Below are positions 1-8,025 of a DNA stretch of 64,000 nucleotides, piece by piece. The notes beneath the pieces were generated by a model, which was not told where the DNA came from, made no database searches, and worked only from the letters and a program-made list of their open reading frames with translations. Source of the stretch: an uncultured Prevotellaceae bacterium. GTDB taxonomy: Bacteria > Bacteroidota > Bacteroidia > Bacteroidales > Bacteroidaceae. Every line of letters starts with the position of its first letter. The stretch's first letter is position 1. The translations under genes and the position numbers were made by a program. The stretch is taken from assembly GCA_902768785.1 (NCBI GenBank), contig CACXMM010000003.1, positions 1-64,000 on the forward strand, in the 5' to 3' direction.

Positions 1-1318
1 CAGCAGAGTTGACGATCAGTTTTCCACCTTTCCCTTCTGAGGTGTCGATGATTTCGAATGTCTTTGAAGCGGTAGCACTACCTGCTCGACCAAGGAGTAC
101 TGCATAGTCTGTAGCCGTTGAAGTCAGGGTATGTCCATTGAGGTCAAGCGTGATGTTAGAGGCTAAAATTCCAGGAGCCAAACGGGCTGTAGAAGTAACA
201 TCTTGCAGAAGTTTGTAGGTTCCAGAGGCAGAAATAACAGTTGAGCTAAAATCCTTCAGCGATTCTACTCCTGAGACATTTTTAAACAGCACGTTCTTCC
301 CTGTCAGCACTTCTTCACCGTTGATGGTACATGTAGTGGGATTGAATCCTTCAGCGTAGTAAGATGAAATATCCCCGCAATTGTAAAACGAACCTCCAGA
401 AATGGAGATGGTTCCTGAACCAGAGATATTGCCAGTGTAAGAACCATTCTTTATTGCCACAGATGCTCCTCCTGTTGCTTTGTTAATCACAACATCTGTA
501 GCATTTAGATTGTTGCTTCCTTCCAGAATTACGTTGGAAGATGAGCCATCCTTGATGCGTATGGCGTAGCCTCCCTCTTTAGATGTTGGGAATGTACATC
601 CAGAAATGGTGTAATCACCAGTACCTCCACTGACATTAATGAAACTACCCGTCTCTGTTGCTTTACAAGATGAGAATGTAGCACCTGTGGTTCCTGTTAA
701 TTGTGCAAAACTGTGAAGACTATTACCTGTTACCGATTTTAAGGTCAAATTGTATGCTCCAGCATTGGAATTAACTTTGATTCCTACCACATCCATGGAA
801 TTTGAAGTACTGTTGAAAACGCAGTTGGATAATGTGATGTTGTGGGCATAGTTATAACCATTTCTTGTATAAGGATCAGGCAAGGATATGACACTTGGAA
901 TAAGAACAAAGGCATCTGGCATGGCAAAGTTATCTTTGTTGCCTGTAAACGAGATATACTTGAGAGTTAAAGTCTCGGTACCAGCAGCCCGTCCGTCACC
1001 ATCGATCATGATTTGTCCAATAATGGTCTTCTTGGCACTCGAATTACCACCGCTAATCGTAAGATTTAGTCCGGCTTTCTGTCGAACTACGGTGTTGCCA
1101 GTGAAGTCTGATGTAATAGTGATAGTGATATCACCTGTCATGTCTGCGTAGGCAGCATCTACAGCTGCTTGTAGTGTTTCATACCCTGTGCCGTTGATTT
1201 CGGCCACATTTGTTGCTTCTGTCACCTGTTGAATTCCAGGGGAAGCGCTTGCTGTGATTCCCACTAATAAGAATAGGGAGAACCATAGTTTCCGAAGATT
1301 TAGTCGTTTCTTTTTCAT
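1..1318 (-). CDS. Partial secreted beta-helix-like surface protein
   Basis: The gene starts at 1318 on the minus strand and runs off the left edge, so about 439 N-terminal residues are visible. MKKKRLNLRKLWFSLFLLV begins a signal peptide that ends near ASASP. A short segment around residues 40-50 reads NGTGYETLQAAVDAAY, an element often seen before repeat regions in Bacteroidales surface proteins. The rest is rich in Ser, Thr, Gly and Asn, with repeated short strands (for example TLKYISFTGNK, ITLSNCVFNST, YTISGCTFP) typical of a right-handed parallel beta-helix. No catalytic motif is visible. It is probably exported or surface-attached; the C-terminus, which could carry a sorting signal, is missing. 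Its role is unknown. Confidence 0.75.
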   Translation of the reverse strand, partial: MKKKRLNLRKLWFSLFLLVGITASASPGIQQVTEATNVAEINGTGYETLQAAVDAAYADMTGDITITITSDFTGNTVVRQKAGLNLTISGGNSSAKKTIIGQIMIDGDGRAAGTETLTLKYISFTGNKDNFAMPDAFVLIPSVISLPDPYTRNGYNYAHNITLSNCVFNSTSNSMDVVGIKVNSNAGAYNLTLKSVTGNSLHSFAQLTGTTGATFSSCKATETGSFINVSGGTGDYTISGCTFPTSKEGGYAIRIKDGSSSNVILEGSNNLNATDVVINKATGGASVAIKNGSYTGNISGSGTISISGGSFYNCGDISSYYAEGFNPTTCTINGEEVLTGKNVLFKNVSGVESLKDFSSTVISASGTYKLLQDVTSTARLAPGILASNITLDLNGHTLTSTATDYAVLLGRAGSATASKTFEIIDTSEGKGGKLIVNSA

Positions 1319-1402
1319 GCTCATAATTATTATGTTAACAGATTGTTTAATAAATTCCTAATTAGTTAGCTTGTGATTTTTCTTTTCTGCTAATGAATAA
1401 TG

Positions 1403-1438
1403 CAAAAATACATATTTTTTTTCGGATATTAACAAGTA
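1403..1438 (-). promoter_or_regulatory. Candidate promoter for the partial beta-helix gene
   Basis: On the minus strand TATTTTTG (1403-1410) matches the Bacteroidetes -7 consensus TAnnTTTG, and a TTG lies about 22 bases upstream. It is placed about 85 bases before the start at 1318. The spacing is slightly longer than the usual 19-21. Confidence 0.4.
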
Positions 1439-1539
1439 TATACAAGTTTCTTTTGTTCGTTATTGTTTTTTAACCAATTGCAAATTTGCTTGGCGGAACT
1501 ACTTTTATGGTGTATAAGATGATGACTAAACATCGAACG

Positions 1540-1636
1540 AGAGGGCCACCTCTGGCCCCTCCATAGGGAGGAGAACTCGATGCAAGAGCCTGTACTAACG
1601 AAAGCCCCTCCTTACGGAGGGGTGGGTGGGGGCTTC
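1540..1636. repeat. GC-rich palindromic intergenic element (REP-like)
   Basis: In the 490-base gap between 1318 and 1811 lie stacked palindromes: AGGGCCA/TGGCCCCT around CCTC, CCTCC-ATAG-GGAGG, and a perfect CCCCTCC-TTAC-GGAGGGG stem (1605-1622) nested in AAGCCCC/GGGGGCTT. The run GGAGGGGTGGGTGGGGGCTT ends it. Read on the minus strand it would encode PHPPLRKEG-type peptides, which are by-products of such elements. A related copy sits inside prfC near 63466. The rest of this gap holds only the two promoters listed here. Confidence 0.6.
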
Positions 1637-1752
1637 TAATATCCATTTGAGATTCTCTGCTAACTCCGTTTACTCTGTGTGAGAGACTGTCAAGATAATT
1701 CGCAAAATAATTAAGACTTGCAAAAGTCTGGGATGAAATAATCGGGGAAAAA

Positions 1753-1784
1753 TTTGGTAATATCGGTAAATTGATGTATATTTG
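1753..1784 (+). promoter_or_regulatory. Promoter of the small repeat protein gene
   Basis: TTTG at 1753-1756, 20 bases, then TATATTTG at 1777-1784: a full match to the Bacteroidetes sigma-ABfr consensus. Transcription would start about 20 bases before the ATG at 1811. Confidence 0.75.
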
Positions 1785-1810
1785 TTGGGTCAAATTACAT
1801 AACTACGAGA

Positions 1811-2242
1811 ATGAAACATTATAAAAAGTATATGATTGTGATGACGATGGCTTTGTGCATGAGTAACTTATGCTCCGCACAGTCGTTGAAAGATGTTAAC
1901 AATCAAGTGATAGGGAAAGTCGAGAAAAACGGCATTATCCGAAGCAGTAACAATATGATGATCGGCATCATCAATCGCGAGGGAATGATCCGTAACTACC
2001 GTTATGCCTTGGTGGGAAAGCTGGATACCAAGGGCGATATCTTTGATAAAGACAACAGACTCCTCGGGCATGTCGCTGAGAATGGAGAGGTGACCAATGC
2101 TCAGCACCAGCTGATGGGAACGATAGATGCCGAGGGGATGGTGAGAAATGCCGAGGGAAAGAACATCGGATCTGCCAGGGATGCTCCTGTGGTGCCCGCC
2201 GCCCTTTTCTTTTTCTTTAGTCTGTTAGAGATTCCAGTGTAG
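1811..2242 (+). CDS. Small exported repeat protein (5-fold beta-flower-like)
   Basis: A 143-residue protein with a signal peptide (MKHYKKYMIVMTMALCMSNL, cleavage after CSAQ). The mature part is a run of about five 18-20-residue repeats of the form VIGKVEKNGIIRSSNN, MIGIINREGMIRNYR, LVGKLDTKGDIFDKDN, LLGHVAENGEVTNAQ, LMGTIDAEGMVRNAE, each giving a short beta-hairpin. The pattern resembles Bacteroidetes proteins named 5-fold beta-flower proteins, whose function is unknown to me. The tail ends with a FFFFS hydrophobic cluster. It has its own promoter and stands alone. The family match is from pattern memory; export is well supported. Confidence 0.7.
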   Translation: MKHYKKYMIVMTMALCMSNLCSAQSLKDVNNQVIGKVEKNGIIRSSNNMMIGIINREGMIRNYRYALVGKLDTKGDIFDKDNRLLGHVAENGEVTNAQHQLMGTIDAEGMVRNAEGKNIGSARDAPVVPAALFFFFSLLEIPV

Positions 2243-2287
2243 TCTCATTTTTTTGCTAAAGGTTATTCCAGTCTCAATTCTTTTTCC

Positions 2288-2295
2288 TATCTTTG
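2288..2295 (+). promoter_or_regulatory. -7 box before yccF
   Basis: TATCTTTG (TAnnTTTG) lies 30 bases before the yccF ATG. No convincing -33 TTTG at the right distance. Confidence 0.45.
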
Positions 2296-2324
2296 TAGGC
2301 AGTTTTAAATATTAAGATAGGAAA

Positions 2325-2693
2325 ATGAAGATTTTAGGCAATATCTTATGGCTACTCTTTGGAGGTTTGGAGACCGCCATCGAGTATTTCATAGCCAGTG
2401 TGGCGATGTTCATCACAATCATTGGCATTCCCTTTGGTTTGCAGTCGATCAAGTTAGGAGTATTCTGTCTGTGGCCATTCGGTTCGAAGGTCATCACGAA
2501 GGAAGGACAGCCCGGCTGTTTGAGTACGGTGATGAACATCATCTGGTTCTTTGTGGGTGGTGTATGGATCTGGCTCACCCATCTTTTCTTCGGCGTACTG
2601 CTCTATATCACCATCCTCGGTATCCCCTTCGGCAAGCAACATTTCAAGATGGCCCATCTGGCCTTGACGCCGTTTGGGAGAGAAATCATTTAG
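2325..2693 (+). CDS. yccF: YccF-family inner membrane protein
   Basis: A 122-residue membrane protein with two copies of the YccF domain. Each begins with a hydrophobic segment (ILWLLFGGLETAIEYF; IIWFFVGGVWIWLTHL) followed by a conserved turn, TIIGIPFG at about residues 31-38 and TILGIPFG at about 95-102, then a PFG element (LWPFG; LTPFG). About four membrane helices are expected. YccF proteins are widespread in bacteria and have no settled biochemical role. The gene has a -7 box upstream and is convergent with the SulP gene, from which it is separated only by a heptamer repeat array. Confidence 0.85.
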   Translation: MKILGNILWLLFGGLETAIEYFIASVAMFITIIGIPFGLQSIKLGVFCLWPFGSKVITKEGQPGCLSTVMNIIWFFVGGVWIWLTHLFFGVLLYITILGIPFGKQHFKMAHLALTPFGREII

Positions 2694-2699
2694 TACTTC

Positions 2700-2734
2700 T
2701 CATCCCTCATCTCTCATCTTTCATCTTTCATCCT
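2700..2734. repeat. Heptamer array (5 units), GATGARR type
   Basis: Five tandem 7-bp units TCATCCC, TCATCTC, TCATCTT, TCATCTT, TCATCCT (reverse complement of GATGARR). The array lies between convergent yccF and SulP genes, and the SulP stop codon and its last residues KDER are encoded inside it. Confidence 0.85.
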
Positions 2735-4478
2735 TTACGAGTTCCTTGGCTCTTGCCAGCGCCAGGTCGATATGGTTGCAGATGTTCTCCTCGCCCAATA
2801 GCTGGTTGAACCCGTTGTTCTTCAACACCGCCTCCACTTTCGGGTTAACACCTGAGAGAACGATGATGATACCCTCTTTCTGACTCATCAGACAGAGGTT
2901 CTCCAGGTTATGAAGTCCCGTGGAGTCGATGAACGGTACCTTTCTCATTCGGATAATCCTTACCTTGGGGCGTTGGCCGTAGCGGGCCATGATATCTTCG
3001 AAGCGGTTTCCTGCTCCGAAGAAGTACGGACCGTTGATCTCATATACCTCCACATGTTCGGGGATAGAGAGATGAACCAGGTTCCCTTTCTCCATGTCGG
3101 CGTCTTCGTTGAGGTCGATCTCGTCGAGAATAGCACGTACCTCAGTGGTCTCTGCCATCCGTCGCATGAAGAGCAGACAGGCACAGATCAGTCCTACCTC
3201 AATGGCCACGGTGAGATCGAAGATGATGGTGAGGAAGAAGGTGAGTAACAGTACGGTGATGTCACTCTTCGGATTCCGCATCATTGCCAGGAACGAACGC
3301 CATCCGCTCATGCCATAGCTCACGACAACCAGCACACCAGCCAGACATGCCATTGGTATATACTGTGCCAACGGCATCAAGAAAAGGAAGATCAGGAGCA
3401 GTACCACGGCATGTACGATGCCGGCAATGGGGGTACGACCTCCGTTGTTGATATTGGTCATGGTACGGGCAATGGCTCCTGTAGCCGGTATTCCGCCAAG
3501 GATAGGTGAAGCGATGTTGGCGATACCTTGTCCGATAAGCTCCGTATTGGAGTCATGGTGGTCACCGATGACACCGTCGGCGACAGTGGCAGAGAGCAGT
3601 GACTCGATGGCTCCTAAGATGGCGATGGTCATCGCCGGTCCTACCAGTCCTTTGATGGTCTCCCACGATAATGCCGGCATGGTTGCCTCTGGCAGGGAGG
3701 AGTTGATACTGAAACGGTCGCCGATGGTCTCGATGGTAGTCACTCCCGCATAGCTCTTCAGCAACAGGGCCACTAGGGTGATCAGGATGATAGCCACGAG
3801 AGATCCCGGTATCTTCTTCAACAATGACAGACGGGAAGAACTGGGTATATGACCGGTCATGCTGGGCCACAGTCCGATGAGTACCACACTGCCGATGCCA
3901 ACCAATGCGCTCCAGAGGTCGGCTTGTCCGAGATGACTGATATAGGCGACCCATTTCTCGATGAAGTCGCTGGGCACCTCGTCCATCTGCATACCTAACA
4001 GATCCTTGATCTGTGTGGTGAAGATGGTGATGGCAATACCGCTGGTGAAGCCAACCACGATGGGGTAGGGTATGTATTTGATGATCGTTCCCAGATGGAG
4101 CACACCCAGCAGGATCAGGAACACCCCTGCCATCAGGGTGGCAATAGTGAGTCCTTGCATGCCATATTGCTGGATGATGCCATATACAATGACGATGAAG
4201 GCACCGGTGGGGCCTCCGATCTGTACCTTGCTGCCTCCGAAGAGAGAAATGGCCAGTCCGGCGACGATGGCGGTGATGATACCTTTTTCGGGTGATACCC
4301 CTGAGGCGATACCGAAGGCAATGGCCAAGGGCAGTGCCACGATACCCACAATGATGCCGGCCATGAGGTCGGCCATGAAAGTCTTTTTGTCGTAGTTCTT
4401 GATTGCCGATACCATCTTCGGCTTAAAAGTAGGGCGGGCGATTCCCGCTAAACGTTCTGTTGTTGTCATCTTCTTCAA
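2721..4478 (-). CDS. SulP-family anion transporter with STAS domain
   Basis: A 585-residue protein, the usual length for bacterial SulP carriers, which move sulfate, bicarbonate or other anions across the inner membrane. The N-terminal transport domain begins DLMAGIIVGIVALPLAIAFG (from about residue 37) and includes GFTSGIAITIFTTQ and the NIASPILGGIPATGAIART signature (around residues 310-330). A C-terminal STAS domain (about 455-570) contains VYEINGPYFFGAGNRFED and FIDSTGLHNLENL. The substrate cannot be read from sequence; bicarbonate or sulfate are both possible. The last residues (KDER) and the stop codon come from a heptamer repeat array, so the C-terminal tail has probably been altered by that repeat. 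Confidence 0.93.
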   Translation of the reverse strand: MKKMTTTERLAGIARPTFKPKMVSAIKNYDKKTFMADLMAGIIVGIVALPLAIAFGIASGVSPEKGIITAIVAGLAISLFGGSKVQIGGPTGAFIVIVYGIIQQYGMQGLTIATLMAGVFLILLGVLHLGTIIKYIPYPIVVGFTSGIAITIFTTQIKDLLGMQMDEVPSDFIEKWVAYISHLGQADLWSALVGIGSVVLIGLWPSMTGHIPSSSRLSLLKKIPGSLVAIILITLVALLLKSYAGVTTIETIGDRFSINSSLPEATMPALSWETIKGLVGPAMTIAILGAIESLLSATVADGVIGDHHDSNTELIGQGIANIASPILGGIPATGAIARTMTNINNGGRTPIAGIVHAVVLLLIFLFLMPLAQYIPMACLAGVLVVVSYGMSGWRSFLAMMRNPKSDITVLLLTFFLTIIFDLTVAIEVGLICACLLFMRRMAETTEVRAILDEIDLNEDADMEKGNLVHLSIPEHVEVYEINGPYFFGAGNRFEDIMARYGQRPKVRIIRMRKVPFIDSTGLHNLENLCLMSQKEGIIIVLSGVNPKVEAVLKNNGFNQLLGEENICNHIDLALARAKELVKDER

Positions 4479-4535
4479 TACAATAAAAAACTGATGGTTC
4501 CTATATAATATATAGGTGTTATCCTAAAACTTGTG

Positions 4536-4543
4536 CAAAGGTA
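4536..4543 (-). promoter_or_regulatory. -7 box of the SulP gene
   Basis: On the minus strand TACCTTTG (TAnnTTTG) lies about 58 bases before the ATG at 4478; no clear -33 element. Confidence 0.45.
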
Positions 4544-4623
4544 CGACAATCTTTTGACATTGGCTGTTATTGCGCCGTTGTTTTTTCGGATTATGGCGAA
4601 AGGATTAATCTAAATCAATGAAA

Positions 4624-4707
4624 GATGAAAGATGAAAGATGAAGGATGAAGGATGAGGGATGAAAGATGAAGGATGAGGGATTAGAGATGAGGGATGAAA
4701 GATGATA
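4624..4707. repeat. Heptamer array (12 units), GATGARR type
   Basis: Twelve tandem units such as GATGAAA, GATGAAG, GATGAGG, with one GATTAGA variant and a GATGATA end unit. It fills most of the spacer between the divergent SulP and lipoprotein genes. The remainder of this 310-base gap holds only the two -7 boxes listed. Confidence 0.9.
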
Positions 4708-4763
4708 ACCTTAAATTATTATAATATATGGTGACGTTCAGTGGCTGATTGGTGTTTTTTGTT

Positions 4764-4771
4764 TATTTTTG
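4764..4771 (+). promoter_or_regulatory. -7 box of lipoprotein/patatin pair
   Basis: TATTTTTG matches TAnnTTTG and lies 16 bases before the chosen ATG at 4788. It rules out an upstream TTG start at 4749. Confidence 0.5.
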
Positions 4772-4787
4772 CGGTGTTTTTAATACA

Positions 4788-5180
4788 ATGATTATGAAAG
4801 TGAAGACAATGATGGTGGCTGTAGCCATGGCCTTGTGCTTTTCGATTGCACTGAGTTCCTGTTCCACGAAGATGCATGCAGTGAACCGCTTGGAGAAGTT
4901 CTCAAAAGAGTTGCGCGACAACAGTCAGTATTATACTGTTGATGAGTGGAAGAAGGCAGGAGAGGAGTTCCTTGACATTCGAAAGGAGATCAAGAAGCAT
5001 GAGTTGGACTACACGGCTGAGCAGAAGAAAAAGATCGGAGTCCTTGAAGGAAAGTGCGCCGGTTATATGGCAAAAGGTGTCAAGAACGGTATCGTTGACA
5101 AGGTGAAGGGCTTTGGCAATGAGCTGAATGGGATCCTTCAAGGCATCCTCAATGCAATCACAGATTTCACCGATGACTGA
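4788..5180 (+). CDS. Small lipoprotein, function unknown
   Basis: About 130 residues. A signal peptide with lipobox LSSC (AVAMALCFSIALSSC) marks it as a lipoprotein. The mature part is short, charged and alpha-helical (RLEKFSKELRDNSQYYTVDEWKKAGEEF, here split: KELRDNSQYYTVDEW then KKAGEEFLDIRKEI), ending in an amphipathic stretch GFGNELNGILQGILNAITDF. The start at 4788 (or the ATG at 4794) is preferred over an upstream TTG at 4749 because the promoter -7 box lies between them. It precedes the patatin gene by 22 bases and is probably co-transcribed with it. I do not recognise a family with a known role. Confidence 0.75.
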   Translation: MIMKVKTMMVAVAMALCFSIALSSCSTKMHAVNRLEKFSKELRDNSQYYTVDEWKKAGEEFLDIRKEIKKHELDYTAEQKKKIGVLEGKCAGYMAKGVKNGIVDKVKGFGNELNGILQGILNAITDFTDD

Positions 5181-5202
5181 TTGTCTGCGGTGCCAGATTC
5201 TC

Positions 5203-6171
5203 ATGAAACGATTTATTTGGCTGCTGTTGGCGGTGCTCCTCTGTCAGTACGGATGGTCACAGAAACCGCAACGGCAGAAGGTTGGACTTGTTCTTGGCGG
5301 CGGTGGTGCGAAGGGGGCTGCCGAGGTAGGCGTCTTGAAGGTGATTGAGGAGGTGGGTATCCCCATCGACTATATCGCTGGTACCAGCATCGGCTCTATC
5401 GTCGGCGGCTTATATGCTGTCGGCTATCGTGCCGCAGATCTCGATTCGATGTTCCAGACACAGGAGTGGATGAGTCTGTTGGCTGATCGTGAGGAGGAAC
5501 ATAAGAACGAGGTGATCTCCGAGGAAGACGGGGTGGTGTATATATTGGGCTTCCCTATATCCCGTCGAAACAGCAAAAGCAAAGATCCGAACTTCGGTGC
5601 TGTCAAGGGGGATCATATCGTGGAGCTGTTTGACAGCATTACGGGAAAGAGAGACTCCGTGGATTTCTCTACCTTACCGATACCCTTCCGTTGTGTGGCA
5701 GTGGATGTCAAGAACCATCGCGAGGTAGTACTCAGCAGTGGTGTCCTGTCTAAATGCATGCGTGCCAGTATGGCCATTCCCGGTGCTTTCAAGCCTGTTC
5801 AAATCAATGGTAAGACCCTTGTTGACGGTGGCGTACTGAATAACTTACCAGCGGATGTGGTGAAGGCGATGGGGGCCGATATTGTCATCGCAATCGATCT
5901 AACGCAAAAGAAACATGAGACCCGTAACTTCTCGTTGAAGGAATATACGGGCATCGGAGGGTGGCTCGACTGGGCTGTGTCGCGACCTGATTGGAAGAAA
6001 TACAACGACAACCTCCAACTGGTTGATGTCTATATCAATCCAAACTTAGACGGATATGGTTCAACGAGTTTCGGTAAAAAGAGTATATCGGAAATGATCC
6101 GCATCGGGGAAACAGCGGGCAGGAAGAAAATCAATGAATTAAAAAAGGTGAAGAAGATGGTTGGGAGATGA
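5203..6171 (+). CDS. Patatin-like phospholipase, exported
   Basis: A 322-residue protein with a signal peptide (MKRFIWLLLAVLLCQYGWSQ) and a patatin domain. The oxyanion loop GGGGAKG (residues 32-38), the nucleophile elbow GTSIG (Ser62) and the catalytic Asp in DGG (Asp208) are all present, so it should be an active lipid acyl hydrolase acting in the periplasm or at the outer membrane. Many Bacteroidetes homologues are much longer and continue into a C-terminal barrel; this one stops after the catalytic domain. Its stop codon lies in the first unit of a heptamer array. An upstream in-frame ATG at 5128 would overlap the lipoprotein gene and place the signal peptide internally, so 5203 is preferred. 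Confidence 0.88.
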   Translation: MKRFIWLLLAVLLCQYGWSQKPQRQKVGLVLGGGGAKGAAEVGVLKVIEEVGIPIDYIAGTSIGSIVGGLYAVGYRAADLDSMFQTQEWMSLLADREEEHKNEVISEEDGVVYILGFPISRRNSKSKDPNFGAVKGDHIVELFDSITGKRDSVDFSTLPIPFRCVAVDVKNHREVVLSSGVLSKCMRASMAIPGAFKPVQINGKTLVDGGVLNNLPADVVKAMGADIVIAIDLTQKKHETRNFSLKEYTGIGGWLDWAVSRPDWKKYNDNLQLVDVYINPNLDGYGSTSFGKKSISEMIRIGETAGRKKINELKKVKKMVGR

Positions 6172-6271
6172 GAGATGAAAGATTAAAGATGAAGGATGAG
6201 AGATGAAGGATGAGAGATGAAGGATGAGAGATGAAGGATGAAGGATGAGAGATTAAAGATGAGAGATGAGA
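6167..6271. repeat. Heptamer array (15 units), GATGARR type
   Basis: Fifteen tandem 7-bp units (GATGAGA, GATGAAA, GATTAAA, GATGAAG) start at the patatin stop codon and end in a hairpin. It is the longest of the three GATGARR arrays in the window. Confidence 0.9.
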
Positions 6272-6300
6272 GATGTGGTGGACACATCTCTCATCTCTCA
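6260..6300. terminator. 18-bp perfect hairpin between convergent genes
   Basis: TGAGAGATGAGAGATGTG (6260-6277) pairs perfectly with 6283-6300 around a 5-base loop. One arm is the end of the heptamer array. It lies between patatin (plus) and mscL (minus) and could terminate both, although the T-runs are poor. Confidence 0.6.
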
Positions 6301-6321
6301 TTATCATTGTTCATCTTGGAA

Positions 6322-6702
6322 TTACTTGTTCTTCAGCAAGTCGCGGATTTCAGTGAGCAACTTCTCCTCTGCTGGTGGCTCTGGAGCAGGTGCAGGCTCC
6401 TCTTCCTTCTTCTTGTTGAGCTTGTTCATTGCCTTGATCATCAGGAAGATACAGAAGGCGATGATAGCGAAGTCAATCACGTTCTGGATGAACAAGCCAT
6501 ACTTCAACTCTGCATCACCCACTTTGGCAGCCAGACCGCTGAAGTCAACTCCACCCGTGCAAAGACCGATCAGTGGCATGAGCACGTCATCAACAAGTGA
6601 TGAAATGATTTTTCCGAAGGCACCGCCGATGATTACACCAACGGCCATGTCCATTACGTTGCCTTTCATGGCAAACTCTTTGAATTCTTTAAAAAATCCC
6701 AT
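6322..6702 (-). CDS. mscL: Large-conductance mechanosensitive channel MscL
   Basis: A 126-residue protein of normal MscL length. It has the N-terminal amphipathic helix [20 protein letters not shown], the pore-lining TM1 [20 protein letters not shown], a periplasmic loop, TM2 ([18 protein letters not shown]) and a cytoplasmic C-terminal bundle ([15 protein letters not shown]) preceded by a Glu/Pro/Ala-rich linker. It forms a pentameric pore that opens under membrane tension to release solutes on hypo-osmotic shock. The start is set by the conserved N-terminus. It is monocistronic and convergent with patatin. Confidence 0.97.
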   Translation of the reverse strand: MGFFKEFKEFAMKGNVMDMAVGVIIGGAFGKIISSLVDDVLMPLIGLCTGGVDFSGLAAKVGDAELKYGLFIQNVIDFAIIAFCIFLMIKAMNKLNKKKEEEPAPAPEPPAEEKLLTEIRDLLKNK

Positions 6703-6830
6703 AACTTTAAATTTTTTAATGTATAAAATTGTAAACTGCGTTTTGCAATCTCAGAAATCCGCTTTCTCTTTTTCTTGTTTAAGAACGGATTATACCATCT
6801 TTTTATATTATTTAAGACAGAAATCTGATG

Positions 6831-6838
6831 CAAATATA
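6831..6838 (-). promoter_or_regulatory. -7 box of mscL
   Basis: On the minus strand TATATTTG matches TAnnTTTG, about 130 bases before the mscL start. The -33 element is not obvious. Confidence 0.45.
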
Positions 6839-6850
6839 GAAAATAATTTG

Positions 6851-6858
6851 TAACTTTG
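6851..6858 (+). promoter_or_regulatory. -7 box of gapA
   Basis: TAACTTTG matches TAnnTTTG, giving a leader of about 105 bases before gapA. It sits almost back-to-back with the mscL -7 box. I see no further element in the leader. Confidence 0.45.
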
Positions 6859-6972
6859 CGCTCGAATTAAGAAAAAAATGCTCGTAAGGTATGAATTTTC
6901 TTTCTTTTCGCCAGGTTTTTGGCTGAATTCGTGATGTAAGGATAATTTTTAACCCTTTTAATAAAAACAAAA

Positions 6973-7939
6973 ATGACAAAAGTAGCAATTAACGGTTTTG
7001 GCCGTATTGGTCGTCTCGCATTCCGTCAGATGTTCGAGGCAGAAGGTTATGAAGTAGTAGCTATCAACGACTTGACAAGCCCCAAGATGCTTGCTCACTT
7101 GCTGAAGTATGACACCGCTCAGGGTGGTTTCGCCGGCAAGTTCGGTGAGAACAAGCACACTGTGGACTGCACAGACAACTCTATCATCGTTGATGGTAAG
7201 GAGATTACCATCTATGCTGTTCCCAACGCTGCTGAGCTGCCCTGGGGTGAGCTGAACGTTGACGTTGTTCTGGAGTGCACAGGTTTCTATACATCTAAGG
7301 AGAAGGCTTCTGCCCACATCAAGGCTGGTGCCAAGAAGGTTGTGATCTCAGCTCCTGCCGGCAACGATCTGCCTACCATCGTTTACAATGTAAACCACAA
7401 GACTCTGACTCCTGCCGACACCGTTATTTCTGCAGCTTCTTGCACCACAAACTGTCTGGCTCCCATGACAAAGGCTCTGAACGACTTCGCTGCTATCCAG
7501 AGCGGTATCATGACTACTGTTCACGCTTACACTGGCGACCAGATGATTCTCGACGGTCCTCAGCGCAAGGGTGATGTTCAGCGTGCCCGTGCCGGTGCCC
7601 AGAACATCGTTCCTAACCGGTGCTGCTCAGCGCGTTCCGACTCCTACAGGTTCTACCACTATCCTGCACGCTGTTGTGAAGGGTGAGGTAACTGTTGAGG
7701 GTATCAACGCTGCCATGAAGGCTGCTCAGAACGAGTCATTCGGTTACACAGAGGAGAAGCTTGTTTCTTCTGACATCATCGGTATGAAGTTCGGTTCACT
7801 GTTCGATGCTAACCAGACCATGGTTTCTAAGATTGGTGACGGCAACTCTCTCGTACAGGTTGTTGCTTGGTACGACAATGAGAACTCTTACACTTCTCAG
7901 ATGGTTCGCACTATCAAGTACCTCGCCGAGTTGAAATAA
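6973..7939 (+). pseudogene. gapA: Glyceraldehyde-3-phosphate dehydrogenase, frameshifted
   Basis: Encodes type I GAPDH, which oxidises glyceraldehyde-3-phosphate to 1,3-bisphosphoglycerate with NAD in glycolysis. The first frame (from 6973) has the Rossmann motif [13 protein letters not shown], the active-site SCTTNC and the catalytic His in [10 protein letters not shown], and reads normally to NIVPN at about 7617. The rest of the protein ([14 protein letters not shown] to the end at 7939) is in another frame. Compared with the family, about 19 residues (the STGAAKAIGLVIPELNGKL region) are missing at the junction, which with the frame change fits a deletion of about 59 bases. Codon use is strongly biased, as in a highly expressed gene. 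Either the gene is inactivated here and another gap copy exists, or the assembly dropped a segment. Confidence 0.9.
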
Positions 7940-7992
7940 TCATCGACGAAGTTATCAGAAATAAGCAGTTTCCAGTAAAACTGAAAATTATT

Positions 7993-8025
7993 AGCCGTCC
8001 GATTTTGTCGGACGGCTTTTTTTTT
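7993..8025 (+). terminator. gapA rho-independent terminator
   Basis: AGCCGTCCGA-TTTTG-TCGGACGGCT is a perfect 10-bp stem with a 5-base loop followed by a run of nine T. Confidence 0.95.

Noticed and set aside
1470-1793. 107-codon minus-strand frame with PHPPLRKEG and PPYGGARGG
   Set aside because: These peptides come from the palindromic element; not a gene.
6238-6853. Plus-strand frames across the heptamer array and mscL
   Set aside because: They are antisense to mscL and start in repeat DNA.
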